From an uncultured Marivita sp. (GTDB taxonomy: Bacteria > Pseudomonadota > Alphaproteobacteria > Rhodobacterales > Rhodobacteraceae): a DNA stretch of 64,000 nt. Location of the stretch: positions 682,001 to 746,000 of the forward strand of contig NZ_CANKYW010000001.1 of NCBI RefSeq assembly GCF_947488135.1, read 5' to 3'. This document shows, in pieces, positions 43,501 through 51,583 of this stretch. Made by a program: the position numbers and the translations under genes. The notes under the pieces are model-generated. The model was not told where the DNA came from and made no database searches. It saw nothing but the letters and a program-made list of their open reading frames with translations. Numbering within the stretch: the first letter of the stretch is position 1; every line of letters starts with the position of its first letter.

Positions 43501-44742
43501 TTAAGCCGCTTCGGCATCGGACCGGCCGACTTCGTAGAGGGACCGGGCCAGCTTCGCGATTTCCTTGCGAAGCGGGTTTTTAGGCTGTTGCAGGCCCAGC
43601 GGCTGACCGTGGTCACCGGCTTCGGTCACGGCGCGACCACCGTCCGGGAATTGCAGATCGACAGAGATATCGAGGCTTTCCTGCATTCGCTTGAGTCTGC
43701 TTTTTCCTTGCAGATCGGTGAATTTCGGTGCCCGGTTCAGCACGAACCGGATCTTGTCGAAGGGCAGGTCTTCGGACTGCAAGGCGCGTTTGAGCCGGAA
43801 GGTGTTTTGCGCCGAGCGCATGTCGAGTTCGATGACGCCGAAGTAAACCTGAGCGGCGTAAAGTACGGTTTCCGACCACTGAACGAGGCTGGGCGGCATG
43901 TCGACCACGACGAAATCGAAATGACGTGCTGCCGTGTCCAGAAGCGCCTGAACTTCGGTTTGACCAATGATGTCGAGCGGCGGTAGATCGGCGGGGGAGG
44001 TGAAAACCTGCAACTTGTCTTCGAATGTCACCAATGCCTGTCCGAACGTGTCGTCGTCCAGTGTGTCGATGTCCGACAACAGTTCGAGCACGGCTTCCCG
44101 GCGCTGTACGTCGAGATAGGTGGACACGGCTCCGAATTGTAGACCAAGGTCCATGATGCAGACGCGGGGCGGTTTGTCCTTACTGACCGTTGCCAGCTCC
44201 CAGGCGAGGTTGGTGGCAAAGGTGCTGGCCCCGCAACCGCCTGCCATGCCCTGAACCGCAATGATCACGCCATCGCCATCGTGGGAAAGTTTCACGCCGG
44301 TTTTGTCTGTTCCGGCAACGACATGGGGTGTCTCGGGTGTCCGCATCCGCTCGATCGCGGCGGCAAGCTCGCCCTCGGGAAGCGGGTAGGGGACGAATTC
44401 GTCGGCACCCTGGCGCAACAGATGGTGCAACGCTGAAGGCGTGACGTCATGCGCAATCAGGACCACCTTGATCTGCCGCGATTTCGCGGCGGCGATGATG
44501 GAAGCCAGGTGATCGACATTTGCTTCGTCGTCAGCGTCAATGGCAAGTGCGACAAACTCAAGGTCCTCGCCTTCTTCCTGCAAGAAGAAATGCATGGCCT
44601 CGTCAAAACCGAGGTCGCCCCAGGCTTCGCCCAGAGCGGCTTCCATGTCTTCGATCAGGAGGTCGAATTCCTGTACATCCCGGCTGATGGTGCACGCGAT
44701 CAACGGCGCCGGCTGCGGGGTGCTGGGAAGGATACTCGTCAT
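43501..44742 (-). CDS. cpaE: CpaE/TadZ, ParA/MinD-like pilus localisation protein
   Basis: A 413-residue protein (415 from the other ATG at 44751) with an N-terminal receiver-like domain (about 10-130) and a ParA-type ATPase domain (from about 155). The P-loop is GMAGGCGASTFATN, where classical ParA has KGGVGKTT, so the conserved Lys is missing, as in other TadZ proteins. It localises the pilus machinery to the cell pole. AGAGGA precedes the ATG I chose by about ten bases. A 185-base gap with a hairpin separates it from the OmpA gene. Confidence 0.87.
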   Translation of the reverse strand: MTSILPSTPQPAPLIACTISRDVQEFDLLIEDMEAALGEAWGDLGFDEAMHFFLQEEGEDLEFVALAIDADDEANVDHLASIIAAAKSRQIKVVLIAHDVTPSALHHLLRQGADEFVPYPLPEGELAAAIERMRTPETPHVVAGTDKTGVKLSHDGDGVIIAVQGMAGGCGASTFATNLAWELATVSKDKPPRVCIMDLGLQFGAVSTYLDVQRREAVLELLSDIDTLDDDTFGQALVTFEDKLQVFTSPADLPPLDIIGQTEVQALLDTAARHFDFVVVDMPPSLVQWSETVLYAAQVYFGVIELDMRSAQNTFRLKRALQSEDLPFDKIRFVLNRAPKFTDLQGKSRLKRMQESLDISVDLQFPDGGRAVTEAGDHGQPLGLQQPKNPLRKEIAKLARSLYEVGRSDAEAA

Positions 44743-44908
44743 TGGCCTCATTTCCTCTAACTTCGCGACGAACGTGCGCTGCGTTGTGCATGCGTCACGC
44801 TCGTCAATCCCGAGTCGTTCGGGAAGGACTGCTACAGTCCGAAGTTCGGTGGAAAACTTGGCAACATTGGGGCCGAATTACCGAAATTGTACGGTATTTC
44901 AGGCCGAT

Positions 44909-44934
44909 GGCATGGCCCCTCGCGGGGCCGTGCC
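44909..44934. other. Perfect-armed hairpin directly after the OmpA-like stop codon
   Basis: GGCA-T-GGCCCC (44909-44919) pairs with GGGGCC-G-TGCC (44924-44934), a 10-base-pair stem with one opposed mismatch, around TCGC. It begins 1 base past the OmpA-like stop. On the minus strand no T-run follows, so it is likely an mRNA end-stabilising or attenuating element rather than a full terminator. On the plus strand TTTATT follows. Confidence 0.6.
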
Positions 44935-44935
44935 T

Positions 44936-45610
44936 TTATTGCGTCGCTTGGAATTCGCTGCCCTGGATGCCTCTCAGCCCCGTCGGCGCAGTCGCGCTGT
45001 TCACGTATTCGCGGTAGATGATTTCGGCATATTTGCCATCCATCACAGTGGGATGCGAGCTGACGAAGCCCGAAACCTCGGTCACGGTACGCCGGTTGCG
45101 ACGCTCGCGGCCTTCGGTCACGATGAGGGGCTGGGTTTCGCCGAATGAGACAACCGCCTCAAGGCGTGACTTGCTGATGCCCTGCGACGCCAGGAAGTTC
45201 ACGACCGCAATGGCCCGGTTCAGGCCAAGGCGCTTGTTATACGCTTCGCTTCCAACGGCATCCGTGTGTCCGTAGACCCGGAAATGGATCTCCGGGAACT
45301 GACGGATCCAGTTCGCCTGTTCCCGCAAGGTGTCGCGTGCACCGCTGTCCAAAACCGAACTATTGAACGCGAAGTTCACGGTTGTCATGACTTCGCTCGC
45401 AAAGCGTTGCGACAAATCGTAAGTGTAACGCTTTTCGCCGTTCATGAGCTGGATATTGTTCATGGTGGCGTTGCCGAAGTTGCCGGTGTCCACCAGCGCA
45501 CCCGCTTCGCGGTGAAATGCGCTGTAGACCGGATCGCTGCTTGCGCAGGCGGCCAAAAGAGCCAGTCCGGTCAAGGCTGCGGGGATGCGGAGGTTTTTTT
45601 GAAGTGCCAT
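44936..45610 (-). CDS. OmpA-family lipoprotein of the tad locus
   Basis: A 224-residue outer membrane lipoprotein. The lipobox is LLAAC (Cys about 22); the C-terminal OmpA peptidoglycan-binding domain runs from about residue 75, with FNSSVLDSGARDTLREQA, HTDAVGSEAYNKRLGLNRA and a later GERRNRRT-like EGRERRNRRTVTEV. It may anchor the pilus secretin to the cell wall. It lies 4 bases after cpaC. Confidence 0.87.
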   Translation of the reverse strand: MALQKNLRIPAALTGLALLAACASSDPVYSAFHREAGALVDTGNFGNATMNNIQLMNGEKRYTYDLSQRFASEVMTTVNFAFNSSVLDSGARDTLREQANWIRQFPEIHFRVYGHTDAVGSEAYNKRLGLNRAIAVVNFLASQGISKSRLEAVVSFGETQPLIVTEGRERRNRRTVTEVSGFVSSHPTVMDGKYAEIIYREYVNSATAPTGLRGIQGSEFQATQ

Positions 45611-45614
45611 CGCT

Positions 45615-47036
45615 TTAATCCATCACATAGCCATAAGAACCGTTGAAGTCCTGTTTTGCAACTTCACCGGCGGCACCCTGCAAATTGCGGGAATCGCTGG
45701 CGACGCGTCCGAAGAGGAACAGGTCTTTTTCGGTCGGGGGGCGCACACGGTCTGTCGGCAGCGCGAGCGCTTCACCGCGTGTGGGCGAAACAAGGTGCGG
45801 CGTGATGATGATGACCAGTTCGGACTGCTCTCGCTGGTACTCCGCGCTGCGAAACAGGGCACCTAGGACAGGAATATCGCCCAACCACGGGACCTGGCTG
45901 TTCAGGTCGCGAAAATCATCCTGCAAAAGTCCCGCAATTGCGAAGCTTTCGCCGTCGCGCAGTTCCACCGTGGTGGTCGTTTCCCGTCGGGTGAACCCGT
46001 CGATCCGGATCGCGCCGATATCAATGCCGCTGCTTGGGTCGATCGACGACACGGCCGCTTCAAGCTCGAGATTGATCAGATTGTCGTCTAGAACACGCGG
46101 GATGAAGTTCAACTCGACGCCGAATGGCTTGAATTCAACGGTGATGGCACCGTCTTCCTGCGAAACAGGGACAGGGTATTCGCCACCGGCAAGGAATGTT
46201 GCTTCCTGACCTGACAAAGAGGTCAGGTTGGGTTCGGCAAGGGTTCGGACGACGCCCTTGGATTCAAGGGCTTCAAGAAGGATGCCCACTTCGAGCCCGC
46301 CCGCATTGAACCCGAAGAGGATGGCACCTTGGGACCCCGCTCCAGGTCCAAGCTTATCCGCGACGGAATCGACGGCTGCCAAAGGTGCAGCATTGCCGGT
46401 GCCCAGCTCAAGTCCAAGGTCTCCGTCGAGCACGGAGCCCCCGGTTGCCAGCGAAGCCTGAAGCGACTTCGACACGGACCGCTGCATTTCTGCGAAGCGA
46501 ACTTTGAGCATGACCTGCTGCACACCGCCGACGGACATCAGGTTCGACACGCGTTCGGGTGCGTAACGTTGTGCAAGGTCCAGCGCGCGTTGCATGCGCG
46601 GAGTGCTGGATACCGTCCCGGAAAGGACGATGCCGTCATTCGCGCTGCGAACTTCGATCTTTTCGTTTGGAAGGACCTGACGCAGGCGCTCTTTGAATTC
46701 CGTGAGATCAGGTGCCACTTTGACATCGACATTGGTGATCAGTTGACCATTCGCGTCGAGGATTGTCAGGGTCGTCGTGCCCGGCGTTTTTCCGAGAACA
46801 TAGATTGTGCGCTCCGAAAGCGACGAAATATCCGCGATGGACGGGTTCGCGATGCTGAGCTCCGCGAAAGGAACCTCGCTTTCGACGACCACCGCCCGGT
46901 TCATGGGAACGTTCAGAGTTGATTCAGTATTTGTCCGGATGACACGCAGTGTTTCAGCGAATGCTGAGTGCGCCACCGGAGAAATGGCAAGGACGACGCC
47001 CAACAGGGCGGCCTTGAGGGGACTGCTCGTGTACAT
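45615..47036 (-). CDS. cpaC: CpaC/RcpA, outer membrane secretin of the tad pilus
   Basis: A 473-residue secretin. After the signal peptide (about 28 residues, ending SAFA), pilus-assembly secretin N-domain (NTESTLNVPMNRAVVVESEV), a BON-like domain (about 110-165) and the secretin domain with VRTLAEPNLTSLSGQEATFLAGG-type motif (about 263-285) and VPWLGDIPVLGALFRS (about 383). I chose the ATG at 47036, with AGG 5 bases upstream; another start is 7 codons earlier. The pilus exits through this channel. Confidence 0.93.
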   Translation of the reverse strand: MYTSSPLKAALLGVVLAISPVAHSAFAETLRVIRTNTESTLNVPMNRAVVVESEVPFAELSIANPSIADISSLSERTIYVLGKTPGTTTLTILDANGQLITNVDVKVAPDLTEFKERLRQVLPNEKIEVRSANDGIVLSGTVSSTPRMQRALDLAQRYAPERVSNLMSVGGVQQVMLKVRFAEMQRSVSKSLQASLATGGSVLDGDLGLELGTGNAAPLAAVDSVADKLGPGAGSQGAILFGFNAGGLEVGILLEALESKGVVRTLAEPNLTSLSGQEATFLAGGEYPVPVSQEDGAITVEFKPFGVELNFIPRVLDDNLINLELEAAVSSIDPSSGIDIGAIRIDGFTRRETTTTVELRDGESFAIAGLLQDDFRDLNSQVPWLGDIPVLGALFRSAEYQREQSELVIIITPHLVSPTRGEALALPTDRVRPPTEKDLFLFGRVASDSRNLQGAAGEVAKQDFNGSYGYVMD

Positions 47037-47158
47037 GTGACCTGCCTTTCCGATCACGCCTCAGATGTGGGTCTTGATGCCCGATATTCCCGTCAGCCTG
47101 CGTCAAGTCGCGTTTTATTGCAAGAATCAATGATTTCGGAGGGGGGCTTCATGTGGAT

Positions 47159-47183
47159 AAGGCGCAACAATGTGTTGCGCCTT
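47159..47183. other. 11-base-pair perfect hairpin between cpaB and cpaC
   Basis: AAGGCGCAACA at 47159-47169 and TGTTGCGCCTT at 47173-47183 form a perfect stem with a three-base loop. It stands in the 191-base gap between cpaB and cpaC. There is no T-run on the minus strand (ATCC follows), so it is more likely a processing, stability or attenuation element. Confidence 0.65.
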
Positions 47184-47227
47184 TCAGTCATTTCATCATG
47201 TCCACACGACATGCGGTGTCCGAGGTG

Positions 47228-48067
47228 TCAATTCGTACAAGGAATGGGGACTTCCACCACCTCTCCGCCGCGGCGGGTCCGAATGGTGCAGATTTCGTTT
47301 TGCTGAACTTCCGGTGCCACCTGAAGCTCTCCCAGTCCCAGAAGGGACCGCTGATCGACCTCGATGACCTCAGCGACTGTATCATCGCCGCGCCCCATCA
47401 GTGAAAGCGACAAGCGTCCGGTGGATTGCGCCTGTGCGAGGGCGGCGACCTGTTGAGGGTCGGCCGACACTGTAACGGTGCGGGCAATCGTCGTGCCGGA
47501 GCTTCGGGTCTGCGCGTCTTGGTCGATCGCGATGAGAAGCACGCCGGTCTCGATAAGGCGCGTCACATCTCCGCTACGGTTCACGCGTCCTGTCCAATAG
47601 ACATCGACCCGGTCGCCGGGGCGCAGAAAGCCGGACACGCCGCTGGCGACATCGACCTTGATCGCAAAGGCGCGTTGTCCCGGCGCCAACCGAGAGGTCA
47701 GACCTGCGTCTGCCCCCGGTTCGCTGACCTTGGCCGGCATGAACGCCTCGTGCTTTTCGATCGGGCGCAGAGCCACGCGGGGCAGGGCGCCGTTTGCGTT
47801 CAACGGATTGGCCTGGTCGAAATAGGCTTCGGGAAGCGTCTGGCGGGGCCAGGGCAACAGCGCCATATCTTCGGATTTGATGACTTCGCCATGGTCGATC
47901 TTGCGTGTTGCGACATAGACCTCATGCACGGGGACCGCGGCCGCCGAGTTGTTGCGGGCCTGGTCAAGTGCGACCTGGTAGCTGCTGATGTAATTTTGCG
48001 CCATGTAGACGGCGAACCCGGCCAACGCCAAGCCTGCCAGAAGTACGAGCCCGAAAACGATACGCAT
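47228..48067 (-). CDS. cpaB: CpaB/RcpC, Flp pilus assembly protein
   Basis: A 279-residue protein with an N-terminal membrane segment (about 3-23), an SAF domain (EVYVATRKIDHGEVIKSEDM about 41-60) and the CpaB/RcpC domain (PGQRAFAIKVDVASGVSGFLRPGD about 128). It probably modulates secretin gating or pilus surface contacts. The ATG at 48067 has AAGGAGG 5 bases upstream. Confidence 0.9.
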   Translation of the reverse strand: MRIVFGLVLLAGLALAGFAVYMAQNYISSYQVALDQARNNSAAAVPVHEVYVATRKIDHGEVIKSEDMALLPWPRQTLPEAYFDQANPLNANGALPRVALRPIEKHEAFMPAKVSEPGADAGLTSRLAPGQRAFAIKVDVASGVSGFLRPGDRVDVYWTGRVNRSGDVTRLIETGVLLIAIDQDAQTRSSGTTIARTVTVSADPQQVAALAQAQSTGRLSLSLMGRGDDTVAEVIEVDQRSLLGLGELQVAPEVQQNEICTIRTRRGGEVVEVPIPCTN

Positions 48068-48495
48068 TTTGCCTCCTTCCATGCTTCCTACAAGCACCAT
48101 TCGTGTGCTGGAACATGATACAATTATCCGGGATATAGGAATATTGTGTCGGCCTGTTGGACGCTTTGTGGCGGAAACGTGGATTTTGATCGGATTTGCG
48201 CCTGGCGCGGATTTGTCTTGACGAATGCGGCGTAAACCGTTTCAGACCGCCTTTGGCAGTAGGGTCCGGGATTGGAAGCAGGCGTATCGGCAGCCGAAGT
48301 TCCAGCAACGCCATCAAGTTCGGTCTGCTGCGTGGAAGGATTGCTCAATATACCTCGATGAATCAAAAATCCCCGCACGAGGCGAGGACTTTATCATTGG
48401 TCTGAGGCGGGGTTTGGTACGCCTTACGACCCGTGAATTCTCTTGGCTGTTGACGCCATGATATTTACAAGCTGCGACGCGCCGAATATGTCGGG
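48068..48495. other. 428-base gap between cpaB and the second flp gene
   Basis: This leftward gap should contain a promoter for cpaB and the downstream tad genes. I see no open reading frame with a ribosome-binding site and normal composition, and no clear terminator. A short AGGCGAGG/CCTCG-type complementarity is present but weak. No regulator site was recognised. Confidence 0.35.
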
Positions 48496-48690
48496 TCAAT
48501 CAGGGAAGACCGTAGATGAAAATGCGTTGACCGCATCCCCCGTGCTTCCGGCCACGCCGGTTACGGAGGCGTCGTATGCTGAGGCCCAAGCTGCCATGGC
48601 AAGACCGACGACCGCGGCTGTCAAGACGACCCAGTCAACCGTAACGGCACCGCTATCATTCTGCCAGAAGAACTTGATTTTACGCAACAT
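48496..48690 (-). CDS. flp: Flp-type pilin (second copy)
   Basis: A 64-residue type IVb prepilin. The leader MLRKIKFFWQNDSG is cut after Gly14 before AVTVDWVVLTAAVVGLAMAA, the hydrophobic core. Position +5 of the mature chain is Asp instead of the usual Glu, as in other Rhodobacterales pilins. It differs from the first copy in its C-terminus (VNAFSSTVFPD). A strong hairpin lies upstream of it. Confidence 0.9.
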   Translation of the reverse strand: MLRKIKFFWQNDSGAVTVDWVVLTAAVVGLAMAAWASAYDASVTGVAGSTGDAVNAFSSTVFPD

Positions 48691-48714
48691 GTCACAGCCT
48701 CATTTCTTGGGGTA

Positions 48715-48739
48715 AGAAGGCGCGGGTAACGCGCCTTCT
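48715..48739. other. Hairpin between the two flp genes
   Basis: AGAAGGCGCG at 48715-48724 pairs perfectly with CGCGCCTTCT at 48730-48739 around GGTAA. It lies 25 bases after the first flp stop. On the minus strand TACC follows, so there is no T-run. It probably stabilises the abundant flp message or weakens read-through. Confidence 0.65.
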
Positions 48740-48763
48740 CTTGTCAATCAAATCTGACGATTA

Positions 48764-48985
48764 TTAGCTGCCGCCATCGCCACCGCCAGTGCCGCCGGAA
48801 CCGTTCACCCATGTGGAAGCGGTTCCAACTGCGACACCAGTGTCGGCCAGCACGTTGGAGGTGCTCGTCTGGATTGCGCCATAGGCTGCGATTGCCAGGC
48901 CCACAACTGCGGCTGTCAGAACAACCCAGTCAACTGTTACGGCGCCGTCTTCGTCCTTGCGGAAGTTCTTGATGAATTTGATCAT
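48764..48985 (-). CDS. flp: Flp-type pilin (major copy)
   Basis: A 73-residue type IVb prepilin. The leader MIKFIKNFRKDEDG precedes AVTVDWVVLTAAVVGLAIAA. The C-terminus ends in an unusual Gly/Ser-rich NGSGGTGGGDGGS tail. The ATG at 48985 has GGAG 8 bases upstream; a start 13 codons earlier would add an improbable leader. It is the first gene of the tad set and has the hairpin after it, which suits the major pilin. Confidence 0.9.
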   Translation of the reverse strand: MIKFIKNFRKDEDGAVTVDWVVLTAAVVGLAIAAYGAIQTSTSNVLADTGVAVGTASTWVNGSGGTGGGDGGS

Positions 48986-49343
48986 TGTGATCTCCATAAT
49001 CTTAGTTTTGCTCACGTTGGCCAAGCTCAGGACTGTAAGCGGAGCGCTCTCTCTTTCGCTCCATCCCGTCTTGGATGACCTGTTATAGTCGTTGGATTGG
49101 GGCAGCAGTTTGACGGCATTGGTCCGATTTTGCAGCCGACGAAAAAAGTAAACGGAAAATGCATAAGTAATTGATTTTAAATAAAAATAAAAACAAAAAT
49201 TTGTTTAAAACAGTTTTCGATCGTTCACTCCGGATGGTGCGCGACACTGGATTGACACCGTATTCGAAACGAAATGGCCTTGCTGCTGCAATTGTGTAAT
49301 ACTCAACGGCAATAAAAAATGGGCATCGAGCAGGAGCCTGCAA
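48986..49343. other. AT-rich divergent promoter region upstream of flp and the lytic transglycosylase
   Basis: This 358-base gap contains a markedly AT-rich stretch at about 49140-49215, unlike the rest of the window, flanked by normal sequence. Both neighbours are read outward, so it should hold the flp promoter and the transglycosylase promoter. AT-rich DNA here could bind a nucleoid protein. No defined operator was recognised and no gene is supported. Confidence 0.45.
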
Positions 49344-50153
49344 ATGAAACGGTACTTGATCACGGCTTTTCTGGCCGCGTCGCTGGGCGTCGGCACGGTG
49401 TCGGCAGAACCTGCGCCGTTCCCGGACTTTTCGGCCAAGCGTGTGAAGCCACCGTCAGCGGGGGCGAAAAAGCGCATTACCGTCCAGATCGCGCCTCAGC
49501 CTGCGCCGACCGTCCCGGCCCCCGCCACACCTGCGGCACAGCCCCGCGCACCGGGTGGGGAGACATTGGCATGGTTCTGGCAAGACGTCTCTCCGTCGAT
49601 TGACGCGAAAGGCCCCGGTCGGTTGGAGCCTGCCCTGGTGCGATTGTCCAATCCGCCTCCCGGGCAGGGTATCACTGCTCCACGCTTGCAGGACTTGCAG
49701 AACATCGCGCAGCGGCACGGGCGGGATATCCTGCTGCACACCGTTGGCACCCGGGTGTCGCCTGCCTTGGCTCTGGCCGTGATCGCTGTGGAGTCGGCGG
49801 GGCGTGTAGACGCGCAAAGCTCGGTGGGGGCGCAGGGGCTGATGCAGCTCATGCCCGCAACCGCCGAACGCTTCGGTGTCAGCGACAGCTTCTCTCCCAC
49901 CCAGAATATCAAGGGCGGTGTCGCGTTCCTCGACTTCCTGATGGAGAAGTTCGACAACGACGTCATACTGGTTCTGGCCGGGTACAATGCCGGGGAAAAC
50001 GCGGTCGTCAAAAACAGTGGCGTTCCAGACTACGCCGAAACGCGTGCCTATGTGCCCAAGGTATTGCAAGCCTTTCAGACGGCGAAAGGGCTGTGTCTGA
50101 CGCCGCCCCAGCTTGTTACCGACGGATGTGTGTTCCGTGTTGCCTCACGTTAG
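49344..50153 (+). CDS. Lytic transglycosylase (SLT domain)
   Basis: A 269-residue exported murein hydrolase. A signal peptide (about 20 residues, ending VSAEP) is followed by a Pro/Ala-rich linker, then a transglycosylase domain with the catalytic Glu in ALAVIAVESAGRVDAQS (about 138-154), GAQGLMQLMPATAERFG and LAGYNAGENAV (about 210). It cleaves peptidoglycan. AGGAG is 8 bases upstream of the ATG. The 3' end overlaps the convergent FAD dehydrogenase gene by 9 bases. Its place beside flp hints at a pilus role, but this is not shown. Confidence 0.88.
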   Translation: MKRYLITAFLAASLGVGTVSAEPAPFPDFSAKRVKPPSAGAKKRITVQIAPQPAPTVPAPATPAAQPRAPGGETLAWFWQDVSPSIDAKGPGRLEPALVRLSNPPPGQGITAPRLQDLQNIAQRHGRDILLHTVGTRVSPALALAVIAVESAGRVDAQSSVGAQGLMQLMPATAERFGVSDSFSPTQNIKGGVAFLDFLMEKFDNDVILVLAGYNAGENAVVKNSGVPDYAETRAYVPKVLQAFQTAKGLCLTPPQLVTDGCVFRVASR

Positions 50154-51566
50154 GACGGCGCCGGGGTTCATGATACCCTTGGGGTCGAGAGCGGTCTTGA
50201 TCGCGCGCATCGCGGCCAGCTTGGTCGGATCGCCGTAGCGGGCCAGATCGGCCTTCTTGGCGCGGCCGACGCCGTGTTCGGCGCTGAAGGTGCCGCCGAG
50301 ATCCGCTGCGATGTCATGCACAAGCCGCTTGATCTCTTTCGTCTCCGTCAAGAAGTCGTCGCGTGACCGTCCTTCGGCCGGGAACACGTTATAGTGCAGG
50401 TTGCCGTCGCCCACATGCCCGAAACAGTTGATGCGGAAGTCGCCCACTTGCGCAATCGCCTGACGGGTCCGCGCAATAAAGCTGGGCAGTTCGCCCAGGG
50501 GCACCGACACGTCGTGGCTTGAGACCGCGCCGATGCGACGGTTGGCTTCGGGGATGTGCTCGCGCACCGACCAGAATTCGGTGCGCTGGGCTTCGGACTG
50601 CGCGATGACGGCGTCGGAGACGATGCCTTCCGCCTCGGCGGACACGAAAAGCGTCTCGAGCGCCTCTTGCGGGTCCAACCCCTTGGGCAGGCCGATATCC
50701 ATGAGGATCATCCATTCGGGATGGTGGTCGCCGAAAGGTTTACGGATCTCGGGCATTGTCTGTGACAGGAAGTCCAGACCGTTGCGATGCATCAGCTCGA
50801 AGGCACTGATGCTTTCGCCAAGCTGCGACTTGGCCAGAGACAAGAGGTCAAGCGCCGCCTCGGCATCGCGGATCACGAACACCGCCGTGCCGATGCTGGC
50901 CGGTCGCGGGAACAGCTTGAGAGAGGCTGCGGTGATCACGCCCAACGTGCCTTCGGAGCCGATCATCAGGTTGCGCAGGTCATACCCCGTATTGTCCTTG
51001 CGCAACCGCTTGAGACCATTCCAGACCGACCCGTCGGGCATCACCACCTCGAGCCCCAGGCACAGATCGCGCGTGGTGCCGTATCGCAAGACGTTCACGC
51101 CGCCTGCATTCGTTCCCAGCAGCCCACCGATACGGGCCGATCCCTCTGACGCCAGAGAGAGCGGAAATAGGCGGTCCACGTCTTCGGCAGCGGACTGAAT
51201 GTTGGCAAGAATCACGCCTGCATCGGCGATCAGCACGTTTTCCTGCGGATACACCGCGCGGATTTGCGTCATCCGTTCAAGCGACAGGATCAACGGCACC
51301 TCCGCATCACCTTCGGGGGCGATCTGGCCAGCGACCAGGCCAGTACCGCCGCCGTAAGGCACGACGCCCACCCTCGCCTCGTTGCAGGCGCGCACCAAGG
51401 ACGCGACCTCGGACGTATCGCGCGGCCGAGCAACAAAGCCCTTCGCACCCTGATACCGTCCGCGCGGCTCTTCGAGGTAGGATTGGTCTGCGCGGGCGAA
51501 CGTGTCCGCAGGGAAATGGTGCGACAGGGTGTCGATAAACCCGCTATCGGCAGAATCGCGTGGCAT
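50145..51566 (-). CDS. FAD-linked 2-hydroxyacid dehydrogenase (GlcD/D-lactate dehydrogenase type)
   Basis: A 473-residue flavoprotein. FAD-binding domain: VVPYGGGTGLVAGQ (about 68-81), GLLGTNAGGVNVLRYGTTRDL (about 145) and GSEGTLGVIT (about 204); the C-terminal domain has NCFGHVGDGNLHYNVFPAE (about 382) and GTFSAEHGVGRAKK (about 428). These fit D-lactate, glycolate or D-2-hydroxyglutarate dehydrogenases. The ATG at 51566 has GGAG 7 bases upstream; an earlier ATG at 51608 would overlap the preceding gene. It lies 17 bases after the MBL-fold gene. Confidence 0.88.
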   Translation of the reverse strand: MPRDSADSGFIDTLSHHFPADTFARADQSYLEEPRGRYQGAKGFVARPRDTSEVASLVRACNEARVGVVPYGGGTGLVAGQIAPEGDAEVPLILSLERMTQIRAVYPQENVLIADAGVILANIQSAAEDVDRLFPLSLASEGSARIGGLLGTNAGGVNVLRYGTTRDLCLGLEVVMPDGSVWNGLKRLRKDNTGYDLRNLMIGSEGTLGVITAASLKLFPRPASIGTAVFVIRDAEAALDLLSLAKSQLGESISAFELMHRNGLDFLSQTMPEIRKPFGDHHPEWMILMDIGLPKGLDPQEALETLFVSAEAEGIVSDAVIAQSEAQRTEFWSVREHIPEANRRIGAVSSHDVSVPLGELPSFIARTRQAIAQVGDFRINCFGHVGDGNLHYNVFPAEGRSRDDFLTETKEIKRLVHDIAADLGGTFSAEHGVGRAKKADLARYGDPTKLAAMRAIKTALDPKGIMNPGAVLT

Positions 51567-51583
51567 GGAAGGCTCCGAATGCG

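Noticed and set aside
42056-43504. A 482-codon plus-strand frame opposite cpaF
   Set aside because: It spans almost exactly the cpaF gene in antisense, and cpaF has all its nucleotide-binding motifs.
48068-48495. Short open frames (61 to 117 codons) in the gap before the second flp gene
   Set aside because: Several overlap each other on both strands, have no ribosome-binding site and no typical composition; none is supported.
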